Of a stretch of 33,518 nucleotides of DNA, positions 15,175-23,149 are shown one piece after another. Source of the stretch: Spirochaetia bacterium (GTDB lineage Bacteria > Spirochaetota > UBA4802 > UBA5550); contig VFJS01000078.1 in the NCBI GenBank assembly GCA_009885955.1, forward strand, positions 1-33,518. The letters run 5' to 3'. How positions within the stretch are numbered: the first letter of the stretch is position 1; each line of letters starts with the position of its first letter. The position numbers were made by a program, and so were the translations under genes. Below the pieces are notes generated by a model. The model had not been told where the DNA came from and searched no databases. It worked only from the letters and a program-made list of their open reading frames with translations.

Positions 15175-15972
15175 TTACCTGTTTTTCCAGGCCGGGGTTT
15201 TCTTTTCCAGAAAAGCCTCAATACCAGCCCCGGCATCTTCAGTGCAGAGGTTCATGGCCATAACGCTACCGGCAATATCGTATGCACCGCTATCGGTCTT
15301 GTCAACCTGGGCATAGAACGCCCTCTTGCCTATGGCCAGGGTCATCCGGCTGGCTTCAGCTATTTTCATCGCAAGTTTTTCCGTCTCCCCGGCAAGCGCA
15401 TCGGCGGGCACAACCATGTTCACCAGGCCCAGGTCCTTTGCCTCCTGCGCGGGATAGAACCTTCCGGTGAGCAGCATCTCCATTGCGGCCTTTCTCCCAA
15501 CGCACCTCACAATTGCAACACCGGGAGTTGTGCAGAAGAGCCCTATCTTCACCCCGGGCGTTGCGAACCTGGCCCCTTCCTCAGCCACTGCAAGGTCGCA
15601 CCAGGCAACCAGCTGGCAACCTGCGGCAGTTGCAACTCCCTGTACCTGGGCGATAACGGGCTGTGGAATTTCATGGAGCAGCTCCATCATGGCAGTGCAG
15701 TCATGAAATATCTCCCGGTATTCCTTGACTCCCTGGCCGGTCATCTCGGGAAGATAATGGCCTGCGCAGAAATGCTTCCCTTCAGCCTTTATGATAACCA
15801 CCTTGATACTTTCATTGGAGGAAATTATTTTCAGAAGATCGGTAATTTCAGAGACCATCAGTTTTGACAGGGCATTTATCTTTGTGGGATTGTTCAGGGT
15901 TATGAAGGCAACGGGGCCTTGCTCAGAGTAAAGGATTTCTTTGTAATTCATGGGAGCCTCCGGAATATTCAA
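15175..15972 (-). CDS. ECHDC3-like enoyl-CoA hydratase/isomerase family protein
   Basis: A 265-residue crotonase-fold protein. CoA and oxyanion-hole segments are present: KHFCAGHYLPEM (66-77) and VATAAGCQLVAWCD (113-126). The best resemblance, from memory, is to ECHDC3 proteins: AAGCQLVA, FATPGVKIGLFCTTPGVA, and a C-terminal EAFLEKKTPAW. The two catalytic glutamates of classical enoyl-CoA hydratase are absent: GGGCE becomes AAGCQ (Q120) and PE becomes PG (G140), as in ECHDC3. Simple hydration of enoyl-CoA is therefore unlikely and the true reaction is unknown. The start is uncertain; ATG at codon 8 is an alternative. Confidence 0.85.
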   Translation of the reverse strand: MNIPEAPMNYKEILYSEQGPVAFITLNNPTKINALSKLMVSEITDLLKIISSNESIKVVIIKAEGKHFCAGHYLPEMTGQGVKEYREIFHDCTAMMELLHEIPQPVIAQVQGVATAAGCQLVAWCDLAVAEEGARFATPGVKIGLFCTTPGVAIVRCVGRKAAMEMLLTGRFYPAQEAKDLGLVNMVVPADALAGETEKLAMKIAEASRMTLAIGKRAFYAQVDKTDSGAYDIAGSVMAMNLCTEDAGAGIEAFLEKKTPAWKNR

Positions 15973-16046
15973 TTTTTTTATTCTTCAATACATCACGTTT
16001 CCAGGTTAAAATATATTTATCAAGCTTTATTTTTTACTTCATTCTT

Positions 16047-16487
16047 ACATAAATTCAATGCCCTCACCCACTTCGACAAGTGCTGCACTAAGCTATGCCG
16101 AAGTACTCAGTGCACCGCCCGACCCCTCGCCCTACTGGGCTAACTTCTACCCACATCTTTCGAATCAGCCCCCGGCCGATGATACTTATAATAAATCATT
16201 AATATTTTCCGGCCACCCCCGGAAGGGGTTAATGAAAATAATGGATTTTTATTGTATAATATATCATTTCAAATATGTTTATGCAATTTGATTGTGACGA
16301 TACTTTCTCTGTAATAAAAATCGATGTTAATAACCACCTACGGGGGTGGCGGCAGTATGTAATAATCAAACATTGAGTTTATCCGCGGGAGGCTTATGTT
16401 TGGGCGTTACTCATGTAGAAATGTGGGTAGTAGTTAGCCCTACCGGGAGAGGGTGCGAGAAGCGCGGGTGAGGACATGAGATTTATA
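16047..16487. repeat. ~440-bp imperfect inverted-repeat element
   Basis: It fills most of the 614-bp spacer between the enoyl-CoA hydratase-like and cytochrome genes. The ends mirror each other: 16048-16069 against 16466-16486 (shared CCTCACCC). Inner blocks pair better: 16137-16156 with 16421-16440 (19 of 20), and 16212-16221 with 16341-16350 (10 of 10). The pair centres differ by some 20 nt, so the arms have diverged by indels. The centre is AT-rich. No transposase is encoded, so it may be a MITE-like element or two head-to-head copies of the repeat family seen at 11.72 and 21.83 kb. Confidence 0.6.
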
Positions 16488-16586
16488 AAATCGAAAGTAT
16501 GTTATTTCCCATTAATCCGGGATGTGCAAAAAATTTTAATTTAAATTGAGTATGGAATAAAAAATAACAAGTGATATCATTAACAA

Positions 16587-18917
16587 TCAGAACATATTCG
16601 GATATACTCTCGGTAAGAATGGACCATCAACGCCTAACAGCATGAGCTCATTTTCACCATGGCAGCTGTTAGCGCATGTTTTTTGATGTATCCACGTTTT
16701 TCCGTGAAGGTGACACTCCATACAGTTGCTGTTTTCATCTGGCACTCCGGGCCATGGACTATCCATACCTTCAGCCCAATGACACCCTTTGCAATCCATA
16801 TGATAATTTGCAAGCCCACCTCCATGACATGCAACACAGAGATTCTTCATTGTATTTCCGCTGGTCACAGAAATATCCGTTGTTGTACTGACAGTGGAGT
16901 TTATATGAAAGACGTTTCCGCTCCCGTGGGAATCATGACAGCCGGTACATTCCGCCCTGGAAACATGGTTGGAAGTCCCGGGACCGGCCGTGTGGCATGT
17001 GACACAGAAAGCGCTGGTACTCTGTGTCCATACCTGCCCTGCTGAAAGGGGATTGATAAGCGGCCTTGAATCCGATGCCCGATGCGCTCCGTGGCAGTCA
17101 AGGCAACTCAGCCTCTTTCCTGAATAGGACTGGTCGCTATTGCTCATGTCATGGTGCGCATTAATCCTGCTCGATGTGGCAACTTCATCGTAATATCCTC
17201 CCGGCGTTGTTGTTGCGGCAAGCTGCAGGGATGAGGTGAATTTCGCCTTTACATCGGGTGCCGCCCCGTTTCCAAAGGGAGAATAGGGATCAGCTAACCT
17301 TGAAGCCCCGCTGCTGTCATGGCAATTGATGCAGAAATCCGATACATTGGGGCTTGACGCAAGGTCCTTCCAGAAGCTGAAAACATAATTGGCCCCTCCA
17401 TCAGGATCAATGAGTTTGATATATCCGTTCCGGTGATTTACCTGGTCGTGGCATATAGTGCATGTACTGATTCCGGTCTTAACATGCCCGTGTGATGATC
17501 CAGAGGGAAATTCCCCGGCAACGGCCCTGCGGCTGTTAAGTGAAAGTGTATGGCAGATAAGGCAGTCCGTTGTTTCATACCAGGGGAGTGCGAGTGCAGT
17601 GTTGCCGTGGCATATAATGGAAGAACATCCGCCTGTTTGGTTCCCGGTATCATTTACCCATGAGCCTGCGGAATTTCCTGAATCAAAGATAACAATTGCT
17701 GCTGATGGGTCTGGAGTATCAAAAATTCCATTCATGTGCCTGACATTTGTCCTGTACCCGCTATGACATGCCTCGCAGGCAATGCCCAGGCTGCTTACAT
17801 GGGCCTGGTGTTTTCCGCTGCTCCCGGAACCGTTCGTGGAAACCGGGTCTATTGAGCTCCCGGGAGAATGGCACACCGTGCATCCCGGGTCAGGCCCGTA
17901 CCATGAAATTTTTTCTGATGACCCTCCATGGCAGGTCACCGATGAACAGCTCCCGGTCTGCGGACCGGTGTCATCGGACCATGAAGCCAGAGGGTTATCA
18001 GAATCAAAATTCACTATCATCACTGATGGATCATCTGAATCAAGGTGTTTGTTCTTATGCCTGGGCGACGTGCCGTATCCGCTGTGGCATTTGACGCATT
18101 CAATGCCTGAATGCCTGTCATGACTTCCTGCAGTCCCGGTGCCGTTTGTCACATAGGGAAACTGGGGCGCATGACACATGGTGCATTGGGCCTGGGTCTG
18201 TGTATACCAGTCATTGGAGCTGTGACATGCGAGGTCACTGCATGTTTTTGAAATATTGTCCCACCGGGCAGAGGCGTTGGTCCCGTTGAAAAATATCATT
18301 GAAATACCGTCTGTCCTGCCGCTTGACCCGTTCATGTGCCCGGGATTTGATTTGTACTTATTATGGCAGACCTGGCAGTCTATCCCCCAGTTTTTTACAT
18401 GATTTTCATGCTTGCCCATGCCCGTTGCCCCGTTTATAACCACGGGGTCAATGGCGCTCCCGGGCGTGTGGCACTCAAGGCATCCCGACGGATCACTGTA
18501 CCAGCTTATCTGCCCCCCGGATCCGCCGTGACAGCTGACGTTGCTGCAGCTCTTCGATGAACTGTTCCAGACAATGTATGGATTAAGGCTGTCGAATTTC
18601 AGGATTGAAGCGCTTGTCCTGATATCATACACCCCATTCATATGTTTTGGATCGGCAAGGTAATCCCTGTGACAGTTTTCACAGGAATCCCCTTTGGCCA
18701 GATGAATCCCGTGTTTTCCGGATTCAGGAGGATATTTCTTCAAGGATGTTGATGGATGGCATTCTGATGCCAGGCAGCCGGTTTTATCAGAAGCAGGTCT
18801 TTCATTAAGCCTGCTGCAGCCCTGGGTTAAAAGGGAACTGAGAGTTACCAGTGAAACAATTATTACATTAAATATAAACTTCGGCAAAGGAATATTTTTT
18901 TTGGTTAGATATTTCAT
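16587..18917 (-). CDS. 22-motif multihaem c-type cytochrome lipoprotein
   Basis: 776 residues with an N-terminal signal and likely lipoprotein Cys (LLTQGC, 30-35). I count 22 candidate haem-attachment motifs: 16 CxxCH, five CxxxxCH (first CLASECH, then CSNVSCH, CSDLACH, CSSVTCH, CSSIICH) and one terminal CxxxCH (CANSCH). The N-terminal two thirds is built of repeats of ~100-130 residues, each with HMNG, FDS..., W, CxxxxCHGG, SWY, GCxxCH, PGSxIDP, GKHxxHV and GIxCxxCHxxY. Such CxxxxCH proteins are known from metal-reducing Geobacter relatives. Predicted periplasmic or surface electron carrier. The C-terminal third has more loosely spaced CxxCH motifs. AGGA precedes the ATG. The gene follows a metal exporter gene by 90 bp on the same strand. 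Confidence 0.9.
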   Translation of the reverse strand: MKYLTKKNIPLPKFIFNVIIVSLVTLSSLLTQGCSRLNERPASDKTGCLASECHPSTSLKKYPPESGKHGIHLAKGDSCENCHRDYLADPKHMNGVYDIRTSASILKFDSLNPYIVWNSSSKSCSNVSCHGGSGGQISWYSDPSGCLECHTPGSAIDPVVINGATGMGKHENHVKNWGIDCQVCHNKYKSNPGHMNGSSGRTDGISMIFFNGTNASARWDNISKTCSDLACHSSNDWYTQTQAQCTMCHAPQFPYVTNGTGTAGSHDRHSGIECVKCHSGYGTSPRHKNKHLDSDDPSVMIVNFDSDNPLASWSDDTGPQTGSCSSVTCHGGSSEKISWYGPDPGCTVCHSPGSSIDPVSTNGSGSSGKHQAHVSSLGIACEACHSGYRTNVRHMNGIFDTPDPSAAIVIFDSGNSAGSWVNDTGNQTGGCSSIICHGNTALALPWYETTDCLICHTLSLNSRRAVAGEFPSGSSHGHVKTGISTCTICHDQVNHRNGYIKLIDPDGGANYVFSFWKDLASSPNVSDFCINCHDSSGASRLADPYSPFGNGAAPDVKAKFTSSLQLAATTTPGGYYDEVATSSRINAHHDMSNSDQSYSGKRLSCLDCHGAHRASDSRPLINPLSAGQVWTQSTSAFCVTCHTAGPGTSNHVSRAECTGCHDSHGSGNVFHINSTVSTTTDISVTSGNTMKNLCVACHGGGLANYHMDCKGCHWAEGMDSPWPGVPDENSNCMECHLHGKTWIHQKTCANSCHGENELMLLGVDGPFLPRVYPNMF

Positions 18918-19007
18918 GCAATCCTAGTATGAAATATACAAAATAAATGTCAATAAGTATTAATGCTTATATAAAAAATTTTAAAATTTTTTGTATTGAA
19001 TTTATGC

Positions 19008-19943
19008 CTACCTGCAGCAGTCCCCTGCCTCCTGCCTGCATAAATGGCTCCTCTCCAGCTGCAGGGTAGTATGAAAAATCCCGAACTCCTGTTCAAGAAC
19101 ATCATTGACTTTTTTTATCAGGCTGTCCCGGTCAATATTATTATCCTCATCATTGACAATGATATGGCTTGAAAGGAAAATCTCAGTGGAATTTATCGAC
19201 CATATATGCAGCCCGTGGATGCTGCTGATACCGCTGATTTCAAGCAGCCTAGAGTAAATGATATCAACATCAATATGATCCGGAGCCCCCTGCAGAAAAA
19301 TACGCAATGATTCAAGGACAATATCCTTGGAGCTCCAGAAGATCATTATTACGATGATGATGCTGAATATGATATCAACCCAATAGAGCTTTGTGAAATA
19401 TATTATTACTCCAGCGATGATTACCCCGGCCGATGAGACCGCATCATAGAGCATGTGCAGAAAGGCCGCTTTCATATTCAGGTTTGAATTTCTCTTCCTG
19501 GATAAGATGATTATTGACATTACATTTCCGGCAAGCCCTATGGTGGCGATGATTATCATGATCTGTATATCAATATCAACGGGGGTCATGACCCTGCGGA
19601 CTGCTTCGTAGATGATAAAAATGCCGACACCCACGAGGGTCAGGGCATTTACCAGGGCAATGAGCACCTCAAATCGCTTAAATCCGAAGGTGAAGCGCTT
19701 TGTAGGGTCCCTTTCAGTAATCTTCTCGCCGGCGTATCCGAGCATTAAGGCAAGGACATCGGAAAGATTATGCCCGGCATCGGATATGAGCGAGAGGCTC
19801 CCTGATATCATCCCTCCGATGAATTCGGAGAGCGTTATAATCATATTAAAAAAAATTGTTACCGCAAGCCTTGTCCTGTTGCTCTCCCATCCGCCATGCC
19901 TGTGCCCCTTTTCATCATGACAGTTTCCATTTTCCATATGCAT
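19008..19943 (-). CDS. cation diffusion facilitator (CzcD-type metal exporter)
   Basis: A 311-residue CDF transporter that exports divalent metals such as Zn, Co or Cd in exchange for protons across the inner membrane. It has a His-rich N-terminus (HDEKGHRHGG), six transmembrane helices, and the two metal-site motifs H58-xxx-D62 (DAGHNLSD) and H163-xxx-D167 (HMLYD). The cytoplasmic C-terminal domain (210-295) carries ISGISSIHGLHIWSI. It ends with a Cys/His-rich tail (HLCRQEAGDCCR), which is unusual and might bind metal. It lies 132 bp downstream of the SmtB-like repressor gene on the same strand, the standard pairing for metal-induced efflux. Confidence 0.93.
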   Translation of the reverse strand: MHMENGNCHDEKGHRHGGWESNRTRLAVTIFFNMIITLSEFIGGMISGSLSLISDAGHNLSDVLALMLGYAGEKITERDPTKRFTFGFKRFEVLIALVNALTLVGVGIFIIYEAVRRVMTPVDIDIQIMIIIATIGLAGNVMSIIILSRKRNSNLNMKAAFLHMLYDAVSSAGVIIAGVIIYFTKLYWVDIIFSIIIVIMIFWSSKDIVLESLRIFLQGAPDHIDVDIIYSRLLEISGISSIHGLHIWSINSTEIFLSSHIIVNDEDNNIDRDSLIKKVNDVLEQEFGIFHTTLQLERSHLCRQEAGDCCR

Positions 19944-20075
19944 ACAAATACCCGGATTTTTTATTTATTGTCACCTCTGAAAATATGAAATTTTACTCCC
20001 GGGTTTCCCCTGTAATAACAGAATACCGGAATTTAATTTCTGATTTTCAGCAGTGCCTATCTTATGACCCCTGGG

Positions 20076-20417
20076 TTAACCATTGGGGGTTCCCTTATAT
20101 CTTTCCATAATATGCTCAAATCCCCTGGTGATGATGTCCCGCACATGGTCATCATCCAGGGAATAATAGATTGATTTGCCGTCCCTTCTCTGCTTCACCA
20201 GGCGCGCATTTTTCAGTATCCTGAGCTGGTGGGAACATGCGGGCTGATGAAGGTCAAGGAACGTGGAAATCTCATTTACGCACATCTCTGATTTTCCAAG
20301 GAGAAAAATTATTTTTATTCGGGTATTATCGCCGAAAACCTTAAAAAAATCGGCCAGCTCATTAAAGGAGCCCTCTTCGGGAAATGCCTTTTTTATATCC
20401 TTCATATCCTTGTTCAC
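20076..20417 (-). CDS. ArsR/SmtB-family metal-sensing repressor
   Basis: A 113-residue winged-helix dimeric repressor released from DNA by metal. The recognition helix is HQPACSHQLRILKNARLV (57-74) and the wing RRDGKSIYYSL (77-87). The alpha5 zinc site matches SmtB/CzrA spacing D-x-H-x10-H-x2-E/H with D89, H91, H102 and E105; the E form is as in SmtB. C46 lies in alpha2, near a position used by SmtB's alpha3N site. It should therefore sense Zn or a similar metal rather than arsenic. The next gene is the CDF exporter. A 42-bp palindrome 36 bp upstream of the start is the likely operator. Confidence 0.92.
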   Translation of the reverse strand: MNKDMKDIKKAFPEEGSFNELADFFKVFGDNTRIKIIFLLGKSEMCVNEISTFLDLHQPACSHQLRILKNARLVKQRRDGKSIYYSLDDDHVRDIITRGFEHIMERYKGTPNG

Positions 20418-20452
20418 TGCCGTTAATTCCTCTGACAGAACAGCAAATACCT

Positions 20453-20494
20453 AATATATCAATGAATACACATATGTGCATACATTCATATATT
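20453..20494. promoter_or_regulatory. 42-bp palindromic operator with embedded promoter for the arsR-CDF genes
   Basis: A dyad centred at 20473/20474 has 18 of 21 base pairs matching. The core is CACATATGTG (20469-20478), flanked by AATG/CATT and AATATAT/ATATATT arms. On the minus strand TTGACA (20499-20494) and CATATG (20476-20471), 17 bp apart, give a possible promoter buried in the dyad. This suits repression by the SmtB-like protein, whose family binds dyads of this kind. Confidence 0.6.
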
Positions 20495-20578
20495 GTCAAT
20501 CATTTTATTTCAATTTTCAGATAAATTTTTACTAATTTTAATTGATAATTTACCCCATGATATCTCAAATGATTATCA

Positions 20579-21775
20579 ATGAAAATATTATTCCCCCCAT
20601 TAAAGGCAGGACTTTTCACACTCACCCTTACTGCACTCATGTACCCGTCCACTGACCTTACTGCACTGGAAAATATCGCCATGGTGAAAGGGGCCTTCGA
20701 TGATGTGGATACCGTTCTTGCCAACTACCGGATTCCGCACCACATACTGACCATGAAAGACCTCGAAGATATTGAAATTTTAAAAAAGTACAAATCGATA
20801 TATTTTCCGAGCGGCATTGAAAAACCGATATATGAAAATATCAACCTCCTATCCATGGGGACCAAGATTCAGTCCGTAAACATTAAAAAAGACTACTATG
20901 AGCTGAACAGAGCTAAAATCATTGATAACCTGAAAAATTTTATCGAGTCCGGGGGAGCCGCATATTTTTCCGGCTACTCCTTTACCTACATCCAGGAAGC
21001 ATACGCATCCTTCGAGTTCTTTGACGGCTTCCCCTATATGGGGATTCCCGGAAGAATAGTTTCCAGCCTTAAAAACGACCTAAGAAAGTTCAGTGAAACC
21101 TCCACAGCGCCCCTGTACATATCCTTCCCGGGCTGGGTCACGGTAAAATCCGCGGCCAACTCGGAAGTAATGGCCGATGCTGAATATGAAACCGCCAGGG
21201 GAAATAAAACCGGCCCCATAACCCTGCTCATAAAAAAAGGCGACGGCGAAATCCTCTATACAAGCTATTACAGTACAGTGTTCAGCGATTTCAGAAGATT
21301 CAATATTTACCGGGTTGCCGGAAACCAGTTGTTTAAAAAGCTTGAAAAAATCGCCCGCTCCTACGGACAGAATATAACAGGCAGGATAGCGGATTCCATG
21401 ATGCAGGGCGAGTTTTTCCGCACCTATAATTTCACTCTTGAAAAGGGGAACAATACCATCTACTTCCTCACCGAAGGCGACTATTACCAGGTGGATATCT
21501 ACGACAGCCGCATGGCCCTGATACAGTCCATAGACAGATTTGACTCTGCCCAGTCCTTTGACATAAGATCCGGTAAAGAGGAGACCTGTTTTGTAAGGCT
21601 TTTTCCCTCGGGAGATAAACGCTACGGCATATTCGCACTCATCTCAGCAGCCGGAAAAAGATATTTCCCCTATTATACAATAATTATCTCGGCAGTTTTT
21701 TTTCTAATAGTACTTATATCAATCATCTTTCTCTTCAGAATTTTCGGACGGAAAAAGTATTCCGGAAGGTTCTGA
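20579..21775 (+). CDS. exported GATase-like/β-domain protein with C-terminal membrane anchor, function unknown
   Basis: A 398-residue protein with a signal peptide (about 1-29), an α/β domain (30-~260), a β-rich domain (~275-355) and a transmembrane helix near the C-terminus (~366-388) followed by a basic tail. The α/β part resembles class I glutamine amidotransferase-like folds: a strand YKSIYFPSG, then KIIDNLKNFIESGGAAYFSGY (125-145). No nucleophilic Cys is seen at the expected elbow. The β part (NNTIYFLTEGDYYQVDIYD) looks like a PPC-type domain. The layout suggests a protein facing the periplasm and tethered by its C-terminus. Start ATG at 20579; the ribosome binding site is weak. Confidence 0.6.
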   Translation: MKILFPPLKAGLFTLTLTALMYPSTDLTALENIAMVKGAFDDVDTVLANYRIPHHILTMKDLEDIEILKKYKSIYFPSGIEKPIYENINLLSMGTKIQSVNIKKDYYELNRAKIIDNLKNFIESGGAAYFSGYSFTYIQEAYASFEFFDGFPYMGIPGRIVSSLKNDLRKFSETSTAPLYISFPGWVTVKSAANSEVMADAEYETARGNKTGPITLLIKKGDGEILYTSYYSTVFSDFRRFNIYRVAGNQLFKKLEKIARSYGQNITGRIADSMMQGEFFRTYNFTLEKGNNTIYFLTEGDYYQVDIYDSRMALIQSIDRFDSAQSFDIRSGKEETCFVRLFPSGDKRYGIFALISAAGKRYFPYYTIIISAVFFLIVLISIIFLFRIFGRKKYSGRF

Positions 21776-21828
21776 AGCCAACCTGTCAACTCTAAAATCT
21801 TCTTAACAATAAACCAGGTGCCCTCACC

Positions 21829-21960
21829 GCGCTCTGCTCGCCCTCTCCCAGTAGGGCGAGGGCTTCTTATTACTGAACTTTTATGATTCTGCCTCCCCTC
21901 TCCCTATTCCGGGAGAGGGGTCAGGCGATGCACTGAGCTTGTCGAAGTGGGTGAGGGCAG
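21829..21960. repeat. GC-rich intergenic repeat with nested hairpins
   Basis: The outer ends CCCTCACC (21831-21838) and GGTGAGGG (21950-21957) are inverted. Inside lies a perfect 10-bp hairpin CCCCTCTCCC/GGGAGAGGGG (21895-21904, 21911-21920, 6-nt loop), and CGCCCT...AGGGCG around 21840-21859. The right end (21938-21958) is the exact reverse complement of 16060-16080. It follows the exported-protein gene by ~50 bp and could also end its transcript. Confidence 0.6.
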
Positions 21961-22045
21961 GGAGTTTTATGGAAATTAATTTTTATCATTTTCAATATTA
22001 TTTTCCGATATTCATAATAGAAGAGATATCATCTCTGAAAATATC

Positions 22046-22729
22046 ATGAAAAAATTATATCCCCTTATCATATTAACCCTAATTTTCCCCCTTAACCTTA
22101 TTTCAGCTGAAGAAGGGGTGAATCTCTACGGAAAAAAAGTAGATAAGCGCCTCCCCTTTTCCGATTACATCCCGAAAATCAGGCTCCATTACAAGACTGT
22201 GCCCCATCACCTCGAAGACTACTACGAGCTCTACGGAATGAAGCAGTACTACAATGAAACTTCCCTACGGCAGAATATTGAGAAGCTCAAGACCGCGCTC
22301 ACGTCGAAGTTCCGCCACCCTTCGGAATCCCTGGTGGAGGTACAGTCGGACCAGGAATACCTGAAATACCGGAACCTCATGCTCATGCATATCAACCTCC
22401 TCATCATGCGGAACTACATGACCATTGGCGCGAAATACGATAAGCACAAAATCGTCTTTTTCAACAGGGACTTTGCCAAAGAGATAAACGAGAGCATGGA
22501 CACTGCAAAGGGGCTCTACGAAGAGGCAATCCCTTACTGGAAAGAGGCGCAGCAGTACGCCAAAAATGCCAGCAAAATCAAGATTACCACGGGCCTGGGC
22601 TTCATTGAATCGGAGCGTTTTTCCATCGTGAACAATGAGCTGGACTTCGGGAAGATCATCAAGGGGCATATCAAAAAGATTGATGAGAAAAAAAAGAAGC
22701 TGGAAAAGTTTGTGGCTACGGCGAAGTAG
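22046..22729 (+). CDS. exported α-helical protein of unknown function
   Basis: 227 residues: a signal peptide MKKLYPLIILTLIFPLNLISA (cleavage after SA likely), then a soluble, charged, mostly helical protein rich in Tyr, Lys and Glu (blocks PHHLEDYYELYGMKQYYNE and LMHINLLIMRNYMTIG). The last 20 residues are strongly basic with a Lys run. No known family or catalytic motif is recognised. Its coding bias is noticeably more GC-rich in third positions than the flanks, so the frame is real. A 401-nt frame on the opposite strand is its shadow. Confidence 0.65.
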   Translation: MKKLYPLIILTLIFPLNLISAEEGVNLYGKKVDKRLPFSDYIPKIRLHYKTVPHHLEDYYELYGMKQYYNETSLRQNIEKLKTALTSKFRHPSESLVEVQSDQEYLKYRNLMLMHINLLIMRNYMTIGAKYDKHKIVFFNRDFAKEINESMDTAKGLYEEAIPYWKEAQQYAKNASKIKITTGLGFIESERFSIVNNELDFGKIIKGHIKKIDEKKKKLEKFVATAK

Positions 22730-22881
22730 TCTGCTGTGCCGATATTAATGGCAATTTCCAAAGGTAAAAACGGTAAAACTATTAAACCCGGTTGTGACTA
22801 TCATTAAACAATATTATGTCAGGAAATTTCCTACAATGTAACTTCACTAAATCCCTACATATCATTGTCGTAATACTCTGA

Positions 22882-22910
22882 TTGACAAAAGTGATAAAAT
22901 TCAGTAAATT
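22882..22910 (+). promoter_or_regulatory. candidate sigma70-type promoter
   Basis: TTGACA (22882-22887), 17-bp spacer, TAAATT (22905-22910). It would give a ~230-nt leader before the lipoprotein ATG at 23150, with the hairpin at 23071-23111 inside that leader. Confidence 0.4.
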
Positions 22911-23070
22911 TTCTATTGAAAAATAAAATTTTCGTTCACACTCTCAGCCTTTAACAAATCATCCGTGCAGGCATGATTCAAGGCATGGGGGAGTAAGAGG
23001 ACTTTTTGATAACAGACAATGTACAATGATAAAACTTATTGTACTGCGTCTCAGGGTTGATATATAATGT

Positions 23071-23111
23071 AACCGGTATTTTTTGTCCATATCAGGAAAT
23101 ACCGGTTTTTT
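23071..23111 (+). terminator. intrinsic terminator or attenuator ahead of the lipoprotein gene
   Basis: A perfect 11-bp stem (AACCGGTATTT, 23071-23081, with 23097-23107), a 15-nt loop and a run of T (23106-23111). It lies only ~40 nt before the ATG at 23150 and ~340 nt after the previous gene. It may end upstream transcription or act within the lipoprotein leader. Confidence 0.65.
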
Positions 23112-23149
23112 ATGATTACCCTGAATATTATAATTTAGGATGTTTATAC

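Larger units (their letters stand above)
22730..23149. other. 420-bp intergenic region upstream of the first NHL lipoprotein
   Basis: AT-rich spacer. It contains a candidate promoter (22882-22910), a second possible promoter TTGTAC (23039-23044), 18 bp, TATAAT (23063-23068), a small dyad GTACAAT/ATTGTAC (23021-23027, 23038-23044) and a terminator hairpin (23071-23111). No gene is visible. Confidence 0.5.

Noticed and set aside
18970-18995. A/T-only dyad between the CDF and cytochrome genes as a terminator
   Set aside because: The stem contains no G or C pairs and would be too weak; chance symmetry in an AT-rich spacer is likely.
22265-22669. 134-codon minus-strand frame opposite the exported helical protein
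   Set aside because: Its composition is explained by strong third-position GC bias of the plus-strand gene, and it has no family resemblance or ribosome binding site.
23039-23149. N-terminal extension of the NHL lipoprotein starting at TTG 23039
   Set aside because: It would run through a terminator hairpin and hide the lipoprotein signal that starts cleanly at ATG 23150.
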